From assembly GCF_004088395.1 (NCBI RefSeq), contig NZ_CP035107.1, forward strand, positions 876,001 to 940,000: a DNA stretch of 64,000 nt, given 5' to 3'. This document shows positions 8,386-15,521 of this stretch, in pieces; the stretch's first letter is position 1, and each line of letters starts with the position of its first letter. A program made the position numbers and the translations under genes. Under the pieces are notes generated by a model that saw only the letters and a list, made by a program, of their open reading frames with translations, did not search any database and was not told where the DNA came from. The stretch is from Ornithobacterium rhinotracheale. Lineage in GTDB: Bacteria > Bacteroidota > Bacteroidia > Flavobacteriales > Weeksellaceae.

Positions 8386-9549
8386 ATGCGACAATATCAA
8401 GAGGTTAATAATTATTATTTGTGTGAAAAGGTTCAGCTTAGACCTACTAGTCTATTGCATTATAGTTATGTGATGGATTTACGAAATTACGAAGTAGGCT
8501 ATGCTCCTACCTTGCGTCAAAATCTAAACAAGGAAAAAACAGAATTAGATGAGTTAAACGCACTAGATGATATTTCGGAATTTGGTACAATCACTAAATA
8601 TGCTGAAAAGTACGAGGAGCTATACACACAAAAGCAAGTAGATGTTTATAATCAGAAAGGGCATGTGTTGAAAGATTTGGGTACATTATCAGAAACTCAA
8701 GTAAGAAATATAAAGAAGTATGCGATATTATTTGCTGACGCAACGAAATCAAATAAAGACAAATATTTGTCTTTTGTAACCTTGACCTTGCCCAGTGCGC
8801 AAATACACCATGATAGAGTGTTGCGTAAAATACTGGCTAAATATCTTGATCATTTAAAAAAGGTCTATGGTTTAAAAAATTATCTCTGGAAAGCGGAGAC
8901 GCAGAAGAATGGAAATATTCATTTTCATGTGTTGATTGATACTCAAATTCCTCGCGGGGATATTCAGCGGATATGGAACCAGTATATAAATAAATATGGT
9001 TATGTAGATAGATATTCTGAAAAGATGAACCGTTTAACGGCTAAACAATATCTAGAAAAGTATTCAAAAAATTATAAATCAGAAAAAGACTGCATACTAG
9101 CCTATCAGCGCAACAAAAAAATAGGATGGACAAATCCCCCAAGTACTAAAATTGAAACGCCAAAGAGTAAACGAAATATAGTTGCCTATGTGGTGAAATA
9201 TCTATTAAAGCAAGAGGAGAATAAACGCCCAATAATTGGTGCGGTGTGGGGAGCGAGCAATAAGGTTAAAAAGCTGAATTATTTAAGTTTTGAAGTGAGT
9301 ACCTATATGGAAGAATTAAACCATTTGCGTGAAAAATTGGAGTATGTGCCTACGGCAATACAATATGTTGAATTGTATAAGGGGAAAGTATATCAGATGA
9401 TCCGCAAGGGATACAAGCGATTAAACGAGCATTTAAAAATTTACCAAAAGGCTATAAAAAACCTACTGAATACTGATGTAAATATGAGTTTAGATAAATC
9501 AATGCAATTAATTTATGAAAAACAATACACAGAACTTGCAAATAATTAG
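8386..9549 (+). CDS. HUH-endonuclease rolling-circle replication initiator
   Basis: 387 residues. Nicks one strand at the origin and stays bound to the 5' end to start rolling-circle replication. Three Rep motifs are visible in order: motif 1 FVTLTLPSAQIHHD (about residue 128), motif 2 NIHFHVLID with the metal-binding His-X-His (about 182), and motif 3 YVVKYLLK with the catalytic Tyr and Lys (about 268). This resembles Rep proteins of Bacteroidota ssDNA phages and related plasmids. The C-terminal 100 residues are a Lys-rich helical tail. The 3' end overlaps the next small gene by 35 bases in another frame. Confidence 0.88.
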   Translation: MRQYQEVNNYYLCEKVQLRPTSLLHYSYVMDLRNYEVGYAPTLRQNLNKEKTELDELNALDDISEFGTITKYAEKYEELYTQKQVDVYNQKGHVLKDLGTLSETQVRNIKKYAILFADATKSNKDKYLSFVTLTLPSAQIHHDRVLRKILAKYLDHLKKVYGLKNYLWKAETQKNGNIHFHVLIDTQIPRGDIQRIWNQYINKYGYVDRYSEKMNRLTAKQYLEKYSKNYKSEKDCILAYQRNKKIGWTNPPSTKIETPKSKRNIVAYVVKYLLKQEENKRPIIGAVWGASNKVKKLNYLSFEVSTYMEELNHLREKLEYVPTAIQYVELYKGKVYQMIRKGYKRLNEHLKIYQKAIKNLLNTDVNMSLDKSMQLIYEKQYTELANN

Positions 9550-9676
9550 CGTCAAGGAATTAGCTTGTTATTTAGGCGTGAGTTATTCCACTGCCAAAAT
9601 GATTAGAAAGGATATATTAAAACACTATAAAAAGAAGTATTTAACGCTCAAGCTGGTTAAATTATATTTTGACTGA
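9515..9676 (+). CDS. Small helix-turn-helix (excisionase-like) protein
   Basis: 53 residues starting at ATG 9515, overlapping the end of rep in a different frame. Residues 11-33 read ISVKELACYLGVSYSTAKMI, a helix-turn-helix of the MerR/excisionase (HTH_17) kind, followed by a Lys-rich tail (RKDILKHYKKKY). Such proteins often act as directionality factors or as switches of phage gene expression. It stands directly before the phased A-tract region and a promoter-like sequence, which it might bind. Function is inference from the motif. Confidence 0.65.
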   Translation: MKNNTQNLQIISVKELACYLGVSYSTAKMIRKDILKHYKKKYLTLKLVKLYFD

Positions 9677-9730
9677 AAAGGGTTTAAAATGGACAAAATT
9701 GGCTAAAAAGGGCTGAAAATGGCTTAAATG
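9671..9730 (+). repeat. Phased 10-bp A-tract repeats
   Basis: From 9681 the sequence falls into exact ten-base steps each beginning GG and carrying an A-rich core: GGTTTAAAAT, GGACAAAATT, GGCTAAAAAG, GGCTGAAAAT, GGCTTAAATG, with GACTGAAAAG before them. A-tracts repeated once per helical turn are known to curve DNA. It lies between the HTH gene and the start of the structural-type genes. Confidence 0.8.
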
Positions 9731-9754
9731 GGAAAGGTGTTTTTGCAGGCTCAA

Positions 9755-9762
9755 TATTTTTG
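9755..9762 (+). promoter_or_regulatory. Candidate -7 box for the late/structural genes
   Basis: TATTTTTG matches the Bacteroidota -7 consensus TAnnTTTG, 29 bases before the ATG at 9791. No TTG is found at the usual 22-24 bases upstream; the phased A-tracts end there instead, so an activator or curvature may substitute. Tentative. Confidence 0.4.
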
Positions 9763-9790
9763 TTTTAGAAATTTAAAATAATAGATAAAA

Positions 9791-10447
9791 ATGAAACAGA
9801 GTTTAAGTAAAGCAACCGAGGTACTGGAGATTAGAGAGAGTGCCGCTGGTTTGATTTTTAAGAGTGGCGCTCGTTCTGCTGTTTTTTTGCAGGCGGTGGA
9901 TATTGAGGTTTTTTTAGTGGATGAGACTTTTACGAAGAAGGTGCTTGTTCCGAAGATGAGCGTTAAGCTATTTACAGAATTGTTGGGCGTGCATTTCATC
10001 AAATTGCAAACAACAATTGATAGCGACAAAGTAGCGGTAATTCCTTTTTCTAAATCTGGAAGTTTGCCACTTGATGACAAAACTTACATTGAGTTCCATG
10101 TATCGGGTGGACAAGCACAGAATGTAACTGCAGAAACATTTGAGGCTATTGGAAGTGCAGAGCCTATTTATGTTCAGCAGGTGAAACTTGACCAAAACAT
10201 TAGTGTAAAGGATGTCGATGTATTAGCATTTGATTATTTGGTAGCTGAGAAAACACCAAATGAATTACAAGTTATCAATGCACAGGGCAAAACAAGGATT
10301 TCGCAACTACAACTTGATTATGCAAAAAATGCAAGGATTGATGAGTTATCGAAATTACCTGCATTAGATTTAACAGGCTTGTACACTTTGGCGGTGTATA
10401 AAAATGTTGGTGAAGAATTTACATTCTATTTGTTAGACGCAAAATAA
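9791..10447 (+). CDS. Beta-rich protein, candidate virion/capsid protein
   Basis: 218 residues, no Cys, no signal peptide and no membrane span. The first 130 residues alternate short hydrophobic strands (AAGLIFKSG, AVFLQAVDIEVFLVD, FIKLQTTI, KVAVIPFSKSG) with loops, a pattern fitting a beta-sandwich such as a jelly roll. First gene after the promoter-like region and before membrane-protein genes, the usual place of a main structural protein in small phages. At 218 residues it is short for a double jelly roll (PM2 P2 is about 269). No family is recognised; a capsid role is inference. Confidence 0.5.
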   Translation: MKQSLSKATEVLEIRESAAGLIFKSGARSAVFLQAVDIEVFLVDETFTKKVLVPKMSVKLFTELLGVHFIKLQTTIDSDKVAVIPFSKSGSLPLDDKTYIEFHVSGGQAQNVTAETFEAIGSAEPIYVQQVKLDQNISVKDVDVLAFDYLVAEKTPNELQVINAQGKTRISQLQLDYAKNARIDELSKLPALDLTGLYTLAVYKNVGEEFTFYLLDAK

Positions 10448-10454
10448 TATTGAA

Positions 10455-11222
10455 ATGATAGGAGCAATAACAGCGGTAAGTAGTTTAATTGGAAGTGTGG
10501 GGGGCGGTAACGCCTCCGGCTCCTCTCTTGGTCAATTTGGAGGAAAGATAGTAGGCGGTGTATTAAGTAAGATAACTGGCGGTTTAGATAGTGTACTTGC
10601 AAACGGCTTTGATTTGCATTGTTGGGGCTCGAGCTGGTCGCCTAGTAGAGCGATGAAAGAAGGAACCACAATCGTTGAATGGATTATTGAGCAATCTGGA
10701 TTTACTAAGGTAGCCAGTGCTGACAATTTTAATAAGGCGTTACTTTATTTAAAAGTTTGTGCAAGTGGTTTCCCATGGGGTAAAGATTGTACTAGAAAAG
10801 GTACCGAGGCACTAGCTGCAATGATAACAGAGGCATATGGTAGAATGCTGAAAGAGTATCAGACTAAGTTTGCCTATGTGGGGGATAAAGAGTATCCTGC
10901 GGGGACAGATGTTCATTTAGATTTTCCGTTTAAGGACACTTCAAGAGGTGATGCCGTGAGTAAGGAGGTTTTGCGAGTGCCGTTCTTCAGAGAAAAAACA
11001 GATGCTGAAAGACAAGCAGATAGCCAAGCAGGTTCATCGGATTATAGACCTACTGATGATGAAACACTTAAAACTGGCATGCCTTCAGAAGGTGCACAAC
11101 CAGCAGTGACAGAGGGGAAAGTTTATGGCAAAGCTACTGGACATGTGAGAAGTGGGGATAATACTCTGTTGTATTTATTACTCGGAGGTGTAACGATTTA
11201 TTTATTAACCAAGAAAAAATAA
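10455..11222 (+). CDS. Gly-rich protein with C-terminal membrane anchor, likely structural
   Basis: 255 residues. The N terminus (residues 1-45) is rich in Gly, Ser and hydrophobic residues and lacks a signal-cleavage site; it may be membrane-active. The middle has one Trp/Cys region (LHCWGSSWSPSRAM). Residues 200-232 are polar. Residues about 233-250 (TLLYLLLGGVTIYLL) form one span, ending TKKK, so the bulk would face one side of a membrane with a charged stop. Seven bases after the candidate capsid gene. Possible membrane-associated virion protein; family unknown. Confidence 0.5.
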   Translation: MIGAITAVSSLIGSVGGGNASGSSLGQFGGKIVGGVLSKITGGLDSVLANGFDLHCWGSSWSPSRAMKEGTTIVEWIIEQSGFTKVASADNFNKALLYLKVCASGFPWGKDCTRKGTEALAAMITEAYGRMLKEYQTKFAYVGDKEYPAGTDVHLDFPFKDTSRGDAVSKEVLRVPFFREKTDAERQADSQAGSSDYRPTDDETLKTGMPSEGAQPAVTEGKVYGKATGHVRSGDNTLLYLLLGGVTIYLLTKKK

Positions 11223-11241
11223 TTTTTAAAAACAAAATAAA

Positions 11242-11412
11242 ATGAAACAAGTAATAACAAAAATTGATAGTTTTTTATTGAAACCATTGAGCGGTAATGG
11301 TGCAGGGACAAGTATTGGAACCGTTTTGGTGCTGGCACTAGGTGCGGTTATTGTGTCTGTGTACATGGGCTGGATAAAAGTTAAGAGTTTCGGCAGACGC
11401 CGTGGCTGGTAG
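11242..11412 (+). CDS. Small single-span membrane protein
   Basis: 56 residues from ATG 11242. Layout: short amphipathic start, Gly/Ser segment SGNGAGTSIG, one strong span (about residues 25-44, GTVLVLALGAVIVSVYMG), then a basic tail KVKSFGRRRGW. That size and shape recalls minor membrane or coat proteins of small ssDNA phages. The span followed by Arg/Lys predicts the C terminus on the DNA/cytoplasmic side. Family not recognised. Confidence 0.6.
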   Translation: MKQVITKIDSFLLKPLSGNGAGTSIGTVLVLALGAVIVSVYMGWIKVKSFGRRRGW

Positions 11413-11440
11413 TTGTTTAATTAAAAAAAAAAGTATAGAA

Positions 11441-11857
11441 ATGGCGTATAATAATGGATATAATAACGGTTGGGGTGGAAATCCCAACCCTAATTTTAAC
11501 CGAGGTTATAACCGCGGTTATAATAATCAGAGACAACCTAAAAAACATTCTGGGGCGAGAGCTGGACAGGGCAAGAATGGAAAGTTTTATGTTACCGCTT
11601 GGAATTACTCTAAGCAAAGGGGCATGGTGACTGTAAAGGCATTTGAAAACTCGCGTTCTGTGCGCTCGGAGTCTCAAACAGGGAATAGATTTCTGATGAT
11701 GATGTTTGAGGTGTTTTATAAAAACACAGGAGCAAAGGTATTGGAGCTAGCTAATTATAATGTGAATACAGGAAAGGTGTATTTACAAAAAGTTGGCATG
11801 GTAATTAGTACCAAAGCGCCGAATGGTGGGTATTTTGGACAAATTAAAACTAGATAG
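11441..11857 (+). CDS. Asn/Gly/Tyr-rich small protein, candidate nucleic-acid-binding
   Basis: 138 residues with ATG 11441 giving MAYNNGYNNGWGG. The first 40 residues are low-complexity Asn, Gly, Tyr and Arg, then a basic patch QPKKHSGARAGQGKNGK, then a ~95-residue beta-rich domain (KFYVTAWNYS, GMVTVKAFE, LMMMFEVFY, KVYLQKVGMVIS). The shape would fit a small OB-fold, possibly an ssDNA-binding or genome-packing protein, but this is inference. An upstream in-frame start would add 13 residues without likeness to a real N terminus. Stop codon is two bases before the next ATG. Confidence 0.55.
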   Translation: MAYNNGYNNGWGGNPNPNFNRGYNRGYNNQRQPKKHSGARAGQGKNGKFYVTAWNYSKQRGMVTVKAFENSRSVRSESQTGNRFLMMMFEVFYKNTGAKVLELANYNVNTGKVYLQKVGMVISTKAPNGGYFGQIKTR

Positions 11858-11859
11858 TT

Positions 11860-12048
11860 ATGTTTAAAAATATTAGAAGTTTGATGAAAAGTATTCCGAC
11901 ATTGTTGAAATATGTGCAATGTGCAAAAATTTGCTTGCACCATGCGTATGAGGCAAAAAAAGAGATAGATACGCTTTTTGATGATGTGGAGGGTAATGAA
12001 CCTGAGTATCTTCAGAATGAGGATCCAGATAAGGAGCATTTGTGGTAA
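11860..12048 (+). CDS. Small unknown protein
   Basis: 62 residues starting two bases after the previous stop. The first half is basic and amphipathic (MFKNIRSLMKSIPTLLKYV) with two Cys residues; the second half is strongly acidic (FDDVEGNEPEYLQNEDPD). No signal peptide or clear span. Function unknown; kept because of its tight spacing in the operon. Confidence 0.45.
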   Translation: MFKNIRSLMKSIPTLLKYVQCAKICLHHAYEAKKEIDTLFDDVEGNEPEYLQNEDPDKEHLW

Positions 12049-12062
12049 TTTGATTTGTTGAG

Positions 12063-12161
12063 ATGAGGATGTTAAGTAGTGTTGTAATGGCGGTTATATA
12101 CATTGGAATGATTATGCTTTCTGATGTCTTAAAGGACCAAATAAAAGAAACATTTAAGTAA
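12063..12161 (+). CDS. Very small membrane peptide
   Basis: 32 residues, ATG 12063. A hydrophobic stretch (LSSVVMAVIYIGMIMLS) covers residues 4-20, followed by a charged tail ending FK. Its TAA shares its last base with the next ATG (TAATG), so translation is probably coupled. Holin-like or virion membrane peptide is possible but unproven. Confidence 0.4.
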   Translation: MRMLSSVVMAVIYIGMIMLSDVLKDQIKETFK

Positions 12162-12532
12162 TGAAGTTTTTAAGTGATTTAACAAATGTATTAAAGCTAT
12201 TGGGGGTTGCTCTGGTAGCTTTAATCATATGGATGGCATTTAAGGGTTTTCAGAAAACTGTGCTTTTGGGTAAAGACGGCATACCTGATAAAATTTCGGA
12301 GGCTTTTAGACAAAAGACATCTAAAGAGCAATTTCGTATTTATTTAGATTATTGGGCGGTGCGTGCTAAATGGTTCTTTTTTGGAAGTTATCCAAGCCTA
12401 AGTGATGAGCAGGTAAAGCATTTAAGAAATGAAAACAAGAATTTAGGAAGTTTTGTAGGTCGGTTCTTCCAGGAACAACAGAAATTGTTGGAAAAATACG
12501 ACCTAAAGAAAGAACAAAGATACCAACATTAA
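12161..12532 (+). CDS. Single-span membrane protein with cytoplasmic helical domain
   Basis: 123 residues. One span at about residues 10-29 (VLKLLGVALVALIIWMAF), then about 90 mostly helical, charged residues with a WAVRAKWFFFG patch and a coiled-coil-like end (EQQKLLEKYDLKKEQRYQ). No cleavable signal. Joined to both neighbours by one-base stop/start overlaps (TAATG at 12161 and at 12532). Sitting directly before the endolysin-like gene, it could serve lysis or membrane docking; family unknown. Confidence 0.5.
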   Translation: MKFLSDLTNVLKLLGVALVALIIWMAFKGFQKTVLLGKDGIPDKISEAFRQKTSKEQFRIYLDYWAVRAKWFFFGSYPSLSDEQVKHLRNENKNLGSFVGRFFQEQQKLLEKYDLKKEQRYQH

Positions 12533-13377
12533 TGAGAAAAAATAGAGATAAAAAAATGACATATTTACAAGCAATTGCCCTGCTAGCTGGAAGTTGGTGG
12601 GCTTATAAAATATCAAAACCAAAGTCTAAAGTGGAATTTGGAGAATTGGAACTAGTGGGGGTGGATATTGTAGAGGATTTAGATTTTGAAAGATATAAAG
12701 ATGAGCGTTTTAAAATAAAAGGTTTTGATGCTGGTTCAAATTTATTTATCGAAAAAAAAGTATTTCAAAAGGCTTTGTCATTAGTGAAAAGTGGTAAAAT
12801 GAAAACCAATCACATGGCGGCTATTCTTGCTAATATAATGATAGAATGTCATTATAATGAAGTTTTAGACGAGGAGCCAAGTCGTAAATGGTGGAATGCA
12901 AATTATTCTGGTAATTTGACATATACACCTAGAAATTATTTTGGATATAGATATGGTAATTCTTCTAAATCTAGGAATGGAGGGGCAAAAGGTAAAGAAT
13001 TAGGTAATAAATCTTTTGAAGATGGTTATACATTTAGAGGGCGTGGATTGTGTCAGCTTACTGGTAGGTCTTTGTATGAGAGGTTTTCTAAAGTTAATGG
13101 TGTTGATGCTATTTCTAATCCAGATTTAGCGAGGGATTTTGATATGAATTTTAATTATATGGTGTGTGCTTTCATGCATTGGAAAGGGGCGTTGTTTAAT
13201 GGTTATAATTTAAATAGAGTTATGCCAGGAAATAGTTTAGAGTTTTCTAAGTCTAGAATGATTTTGAATTATGGGGAGTACTTTTCTAAGAAAAATAAAA
13301 ATCATCTTATCAATTCAAATGGAATGGCGTTTTATAAATTGTTAAATAAATTTTTAGAAGATGACAAAGAGAGATAA
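12532..13377 (+). CDS. GH19-type muramidase/chitinase-like endolysin
   Basis: 281 residues. A lysozyme-like enzyme that should cut the glycan strands of peptidoglycan, for phage entry or release. A weakly hydrophobic, basic N terminus (KKMTYLQAIALLAGSWWAYK) may anchor it. The catalytic part has AAILANIMIECHYNE with the likely catalytic Glu, and the GH19 hallmark FRGRGLCQLTGRSLYERFS, then ISNPDLARDF. In FLiP-like phages a lytic transglycosylase-like virion protein plays this role. Translation is coupled to the upstream gene; the next gene begins inside its last 17 bases. Confidence 0.8.
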   Translation: MRKNRDKKMTYLQAIALLAGSWWAYKISKPKSKVEFGELELVGVDIVEDLDFERYKDERFKIKGFDAGSNLFIEKKVFQKALSLVKSGKMKTNHMAAILANIMIECHYNEVLDEEPSRKWWNANYSGNLTYTPRNYFGYRYGNSSKSRNGGAKGKELGNKSFEDGYTFRGRGLCQLTGRSLYERFSKVNGVDAISNPDLARDFDMNFNYMVCAFMHWKGALFNGYNLNRVMPGNSLEFSKSRMILNYGEYFSKKNKNHLINSNGMAFYKLLNKFLEDDKER

Positions 13378-14092
13378 GAAAAGGGTAAAAAAAGGGTTAT
13401 TCATCTTTTTAATAATCTATCTATTATTTAGATTGACCAAGAAGACGAGTATAAAGGAGAAAGTAAGCACAGGAGATAATTCCTTGTTGCCACTGGATAC
13501 AAATAAATTCAAGGAACCTGTGAGCTTGCCCAAAGTAGAAAAACCAAAGTTTGATAAGGTTTTTGCCAAAGGCGGTTCTGCAGTGAGGAATGAAAAGGCA
13601 TTTGCTCACAAGGTGGAAGATATGATGAATGCGGAGCGAAGAAAGGGCAAGATACCTGTAAAGTCTGATGTTGTGAAGCAAGTACAGCGAGAGCAGGCAC
13701 CAGATGTTTCTCCGGCAGAGCCATGTGTGGAGTGTGAGGAAAAGAAAAAGGCTGTGCCTACTCCACCGAAGCCTGTGGAAGTGCCGAAGCCTGTGCCGAT
13801 TGATGTGCCGAAGTCTTGTAATGTTTTGACGCCTGTGCCTGCGGTGTATGATTTTGGGTGTGGGAATGAGACTGGTGCGCTGTTGATTGAGAAGGCGAAT
13901 GTTTTGGTGTATGATTACGGGAGCCACCGCCGAATTATTAACCGAAATGGTGATGTGATACGAATTGATGTTCAGGGGCGTAGTGGTGATGATGCTTTGT
14001 ATTTGAATCATAATGAGTATGTGGATTTGGCGGAGCAGTTTAGGACTTATGATGGTGAGTTTTCTATTAATGAAAGGGGTGTTTTGGTTTAA
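13361..14092 (+). CDS. Membrane-anchored protein with Pro/Val/Lys linker
   Basis: 243 residues. Residues 13-25 (FIFLIIYLLFRL) are a short N-terminal span after a basic start (MTKRDKKRVKKG). Residues 35-120 are polar and helical. A CVECEEKKK segment leads into a rigid linker of repeated Pro-Val/Pro-Lys (about 130-155), followed by a ~75-residue C-terminal domain with tandem short strands and many Asp/Asn/Tyr. The anchor-stalk-tip plan would suit a virion spike or host-contact protein; this is inference. The family is not recognised. Confidence 0.5.
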   Translation: MTKRDKKRVKKGLFIFLIIYLLFRLTKKTSIKEKVSTGDNSLLPLDTNKFKEPVSLPKVEKPKFDKVFAKGGSAVRNEKAFAHKVEDMMNAERRKGKIPVKSDVVKQVQREQAPDVSPAEPCVECEEKKKAVPTPPKPVEVPKPVPIDVPKSCNVLTPVPAVYDFGCGNETGALLIEKANVLVYDYGSHRRIINRNGDVIRIDVQGRSGDDALYLNHNEYVDLAEQFRTYDGEFSINERGVLV

Positions 14093-14108
14093 TTAAAGAG
14101 ATAGAGAG

Positions 14109-14282
14109 ATGACTAATTTTGTAGATAGGAGTAAGATTTATGGTATTTTGGGGTTTACGGGGGCTGTGAGCTTTGAGGAGTTTAAACCGCTTGTGGCGAG
14201 TTTGCTGGCTATATTGCTGGATTTTGGGTATAGTTTTTTGAAAAAGAAAATTAAGGATTTAAGAGATAAAAAAGAGGAATAG
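14109..14282 (+). CDS. Small membrane-associated protein with basic tail
   Basis: 57 residues, ATG 14109. Residues 26-44 (KPLVASLLAILLDFGYSFL) form one hydrophobic segment, followed by a highly charged helix KKKIKDLRDKKEE. Two bases separate it from the next ATG. Short length and shape are like the other small membrane proteins of this element. Function unknown. Confidence 0.5.
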   Translation: MTNFVDRSKIYGILGFTGAVSFEEFKPLVASLLAILLDFGYSFLKKKIKDLRDKKEE

Positions 14283-14284
14283 AG

Positions 14285-14836
14285 ATGTGCCAAAAGTTTT
14301 ATTTGATTGATAATGCTAAGTTCCGCCGTGAGCTTGTTTGTTTACCTGTTTCAATGATTGATTATGATGCTGAGTGCTACTATCAGGAGTTTAATGGTGG
14401 ATTGATGACGCCTGCTGCTTTTAAGAAGTGGATACTTGCGGAGTATGGGGGTGATTTGGAGGCTTATGTTTTCTTTTATCGTTTGTTGCCTCTGGATAGT
14501 GTTGAGATTAAGGATAGGGTGCCTGCTGTGGCAGAGGTTGTGGAGGAGGCTGTGCCTGTGGTTCCTGCTGTGCCTGTGGCGTCTTGGGAGAAGATTAATG
14601 AGTTTTATGGCGGGTTTGAGGTTTGGAAACGCGGTGATGATTATAAGTTTGTGAATAATGTTGAGGGTTTGGCAATTGGTGTTTATAGATATGCTCCGCC
14701 TCAGGAGGTTTATGAGAATGAAGTTTGCTATTTAGGCTATGGTCAGGAATTTGAGTATAGTGGTGAAGTGTCTGATTTGATTGTTTGGGACGGTGTTTCA
14801 GGTACTGAGCCGAGAGATTTGAATTTTGTTGCTTAA
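14285..14836 (+). CDS. Unknown protein with Pro/Val linker
   Basis: 183 residues, acidic, no signal peptide and no span. The first ~75 residues are a compact domain (FRRELVCLPVSMIDYDAE, FKKWILAEYGG). Residues about 80-100 are a Pro/Val/Ala/Glu linker similar in kind to that of the gene two places upstream. The last ~80 residues are a Tyr/Gly-rich beta domain (WKRGDDYKFVNN, YRYAPPQEVYENE). Could be a receptor-binding or assembly protein; no family recognised. Confidence 0.5.
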   Translation: MCQKFYLIDNAKFRRELVCLPVSMIDYDAECYYQEFNGGLMTPAAFKKWILAEYGGDLEAYVFFYRLLPLDSVEIKDRVPAVAEVVEEAVPVVPAVPVASWEKINEFYGGFEVWKRGDDYKFVNNVEGLAIGVYRYAPPQEVYENEVCYLGYGQEFEYSGEVSDLIVWDGVSGTEPRDLNFVA

Positions 14837-14845
14837 CTTTGAGGT

Positions 14846-15055
14846 GTGGGACATAAGAATGATTATAGTTGCATAGTTTTTGGGCGTTTTGGCGTGTTCA
14901 AGATGCAGTATGTGCACGACCTTTATAAGTTTAGCAAGTGGCTGGATGGTTCTAAGTTTCGGGATTGGAAGTATTTTAATGTGTATGACCGCCGAGCTGG
15001 GCAGTACTTGGGGAGGTTTTATAAGGGGAGTTTTGTGCCGAGATTTTTGAATTAA
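14846..15055 (+). CDS. Small unknown protein
   Basis: 69 residues from GTG 14846, or 50 residues from ATG 14903 (MQYVHDLYKF). Basic and aromatic, ending in YDRRAGQYLGRFYKG. The GTG start keeps it nine bases after the previous stop; the ATG start is equally acceptable. It has no membrane segment. Function unknown. Confidence 0.4.
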   Translation: MGHKNDYSCIVFGRFGVFKMQYVHDLYKFSKWLDGSKFRDWKYFNVYDRRAGQYLGRFYKGSFVPRFLN

Positions 15056-15197
15056 TTTGTTTTTTTTCATAGAATATTTTTACTAATGGGGTGATGCGTT
15101 GTGCGCATTGCCCTTTTTTCTTTTTTATCTTTTTGCTTTGCTGAAAATTGGCATTTATTTTGATGTAAGCGTGTATATTAGTAAAATATTTAGATAT

Positions 15198-15521
15198 ATG
15201 AAAAAGATGGTTTTAAGTGTGGCACTTGCGTGCGGTGTGTGCGTGGGCTACGGGCAGAGTAAAGAGGCTAAACGGGAGATTAGAAAGTATTATACTGAAA
15301 AGCAGATTAAATACATTAAAAAAGAGTTAAAAGAATATATAAGTGATTGTGATGATATTTTGCATTTATCTAACTCTTTAGATGAGAAACTTTTTAAGAA
15401 TAAAGGGCATTTGATTGCTTATTTTGATTTTTTTATTAATCCACTTTATGATGATTTTTGTACAAAGGGTGAAGTTTATGGATATGGTTTGAAGATAAGT
15501 AGATTAATAAATGGTGAGTGA
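15198..15521 (+). CDS. Small secreted protein, coupled to the transposase
   Basis: 107 residues with ATG 15198 giving MKKMVLSVALACGVCVGYGQ, a clear signal peptide cut after GQ as in many Bacteroidota exported proteins. The mature ~87 residues are Lys/Glu/Tyr-rich and helical at first. An in-frame start at 15099 would place 33 hydrophobic residues before the signal and is unlikely. Its TGA shares its A with the transposase ATG at 15521. Role unknown. Confidence 0.55.
   Translation: MKKMVLSVALACGVCVGYGQSKEAKREIRKYYTEKQIKYIKKELKEYISDCDDILHLSNSLDEKLFKNKGHLIAYFDFFINPLYDDFCTKGEVYGYGLKISRLINGE

Noticed and set aside
13424..14011. 195-residue open frame on the minus strand inside the provirus
   Set aside because: It lies wholly antisense to the 243-residue gene, has His/Arg-rich shadow composition and no start context.
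8386..14836. Filamentous inovirus prophage
   Set aside because: No Zot/pI-like ATPase or P-loop protein is present, and a GH19 endolysin-like gene is not expected in an inovirus.
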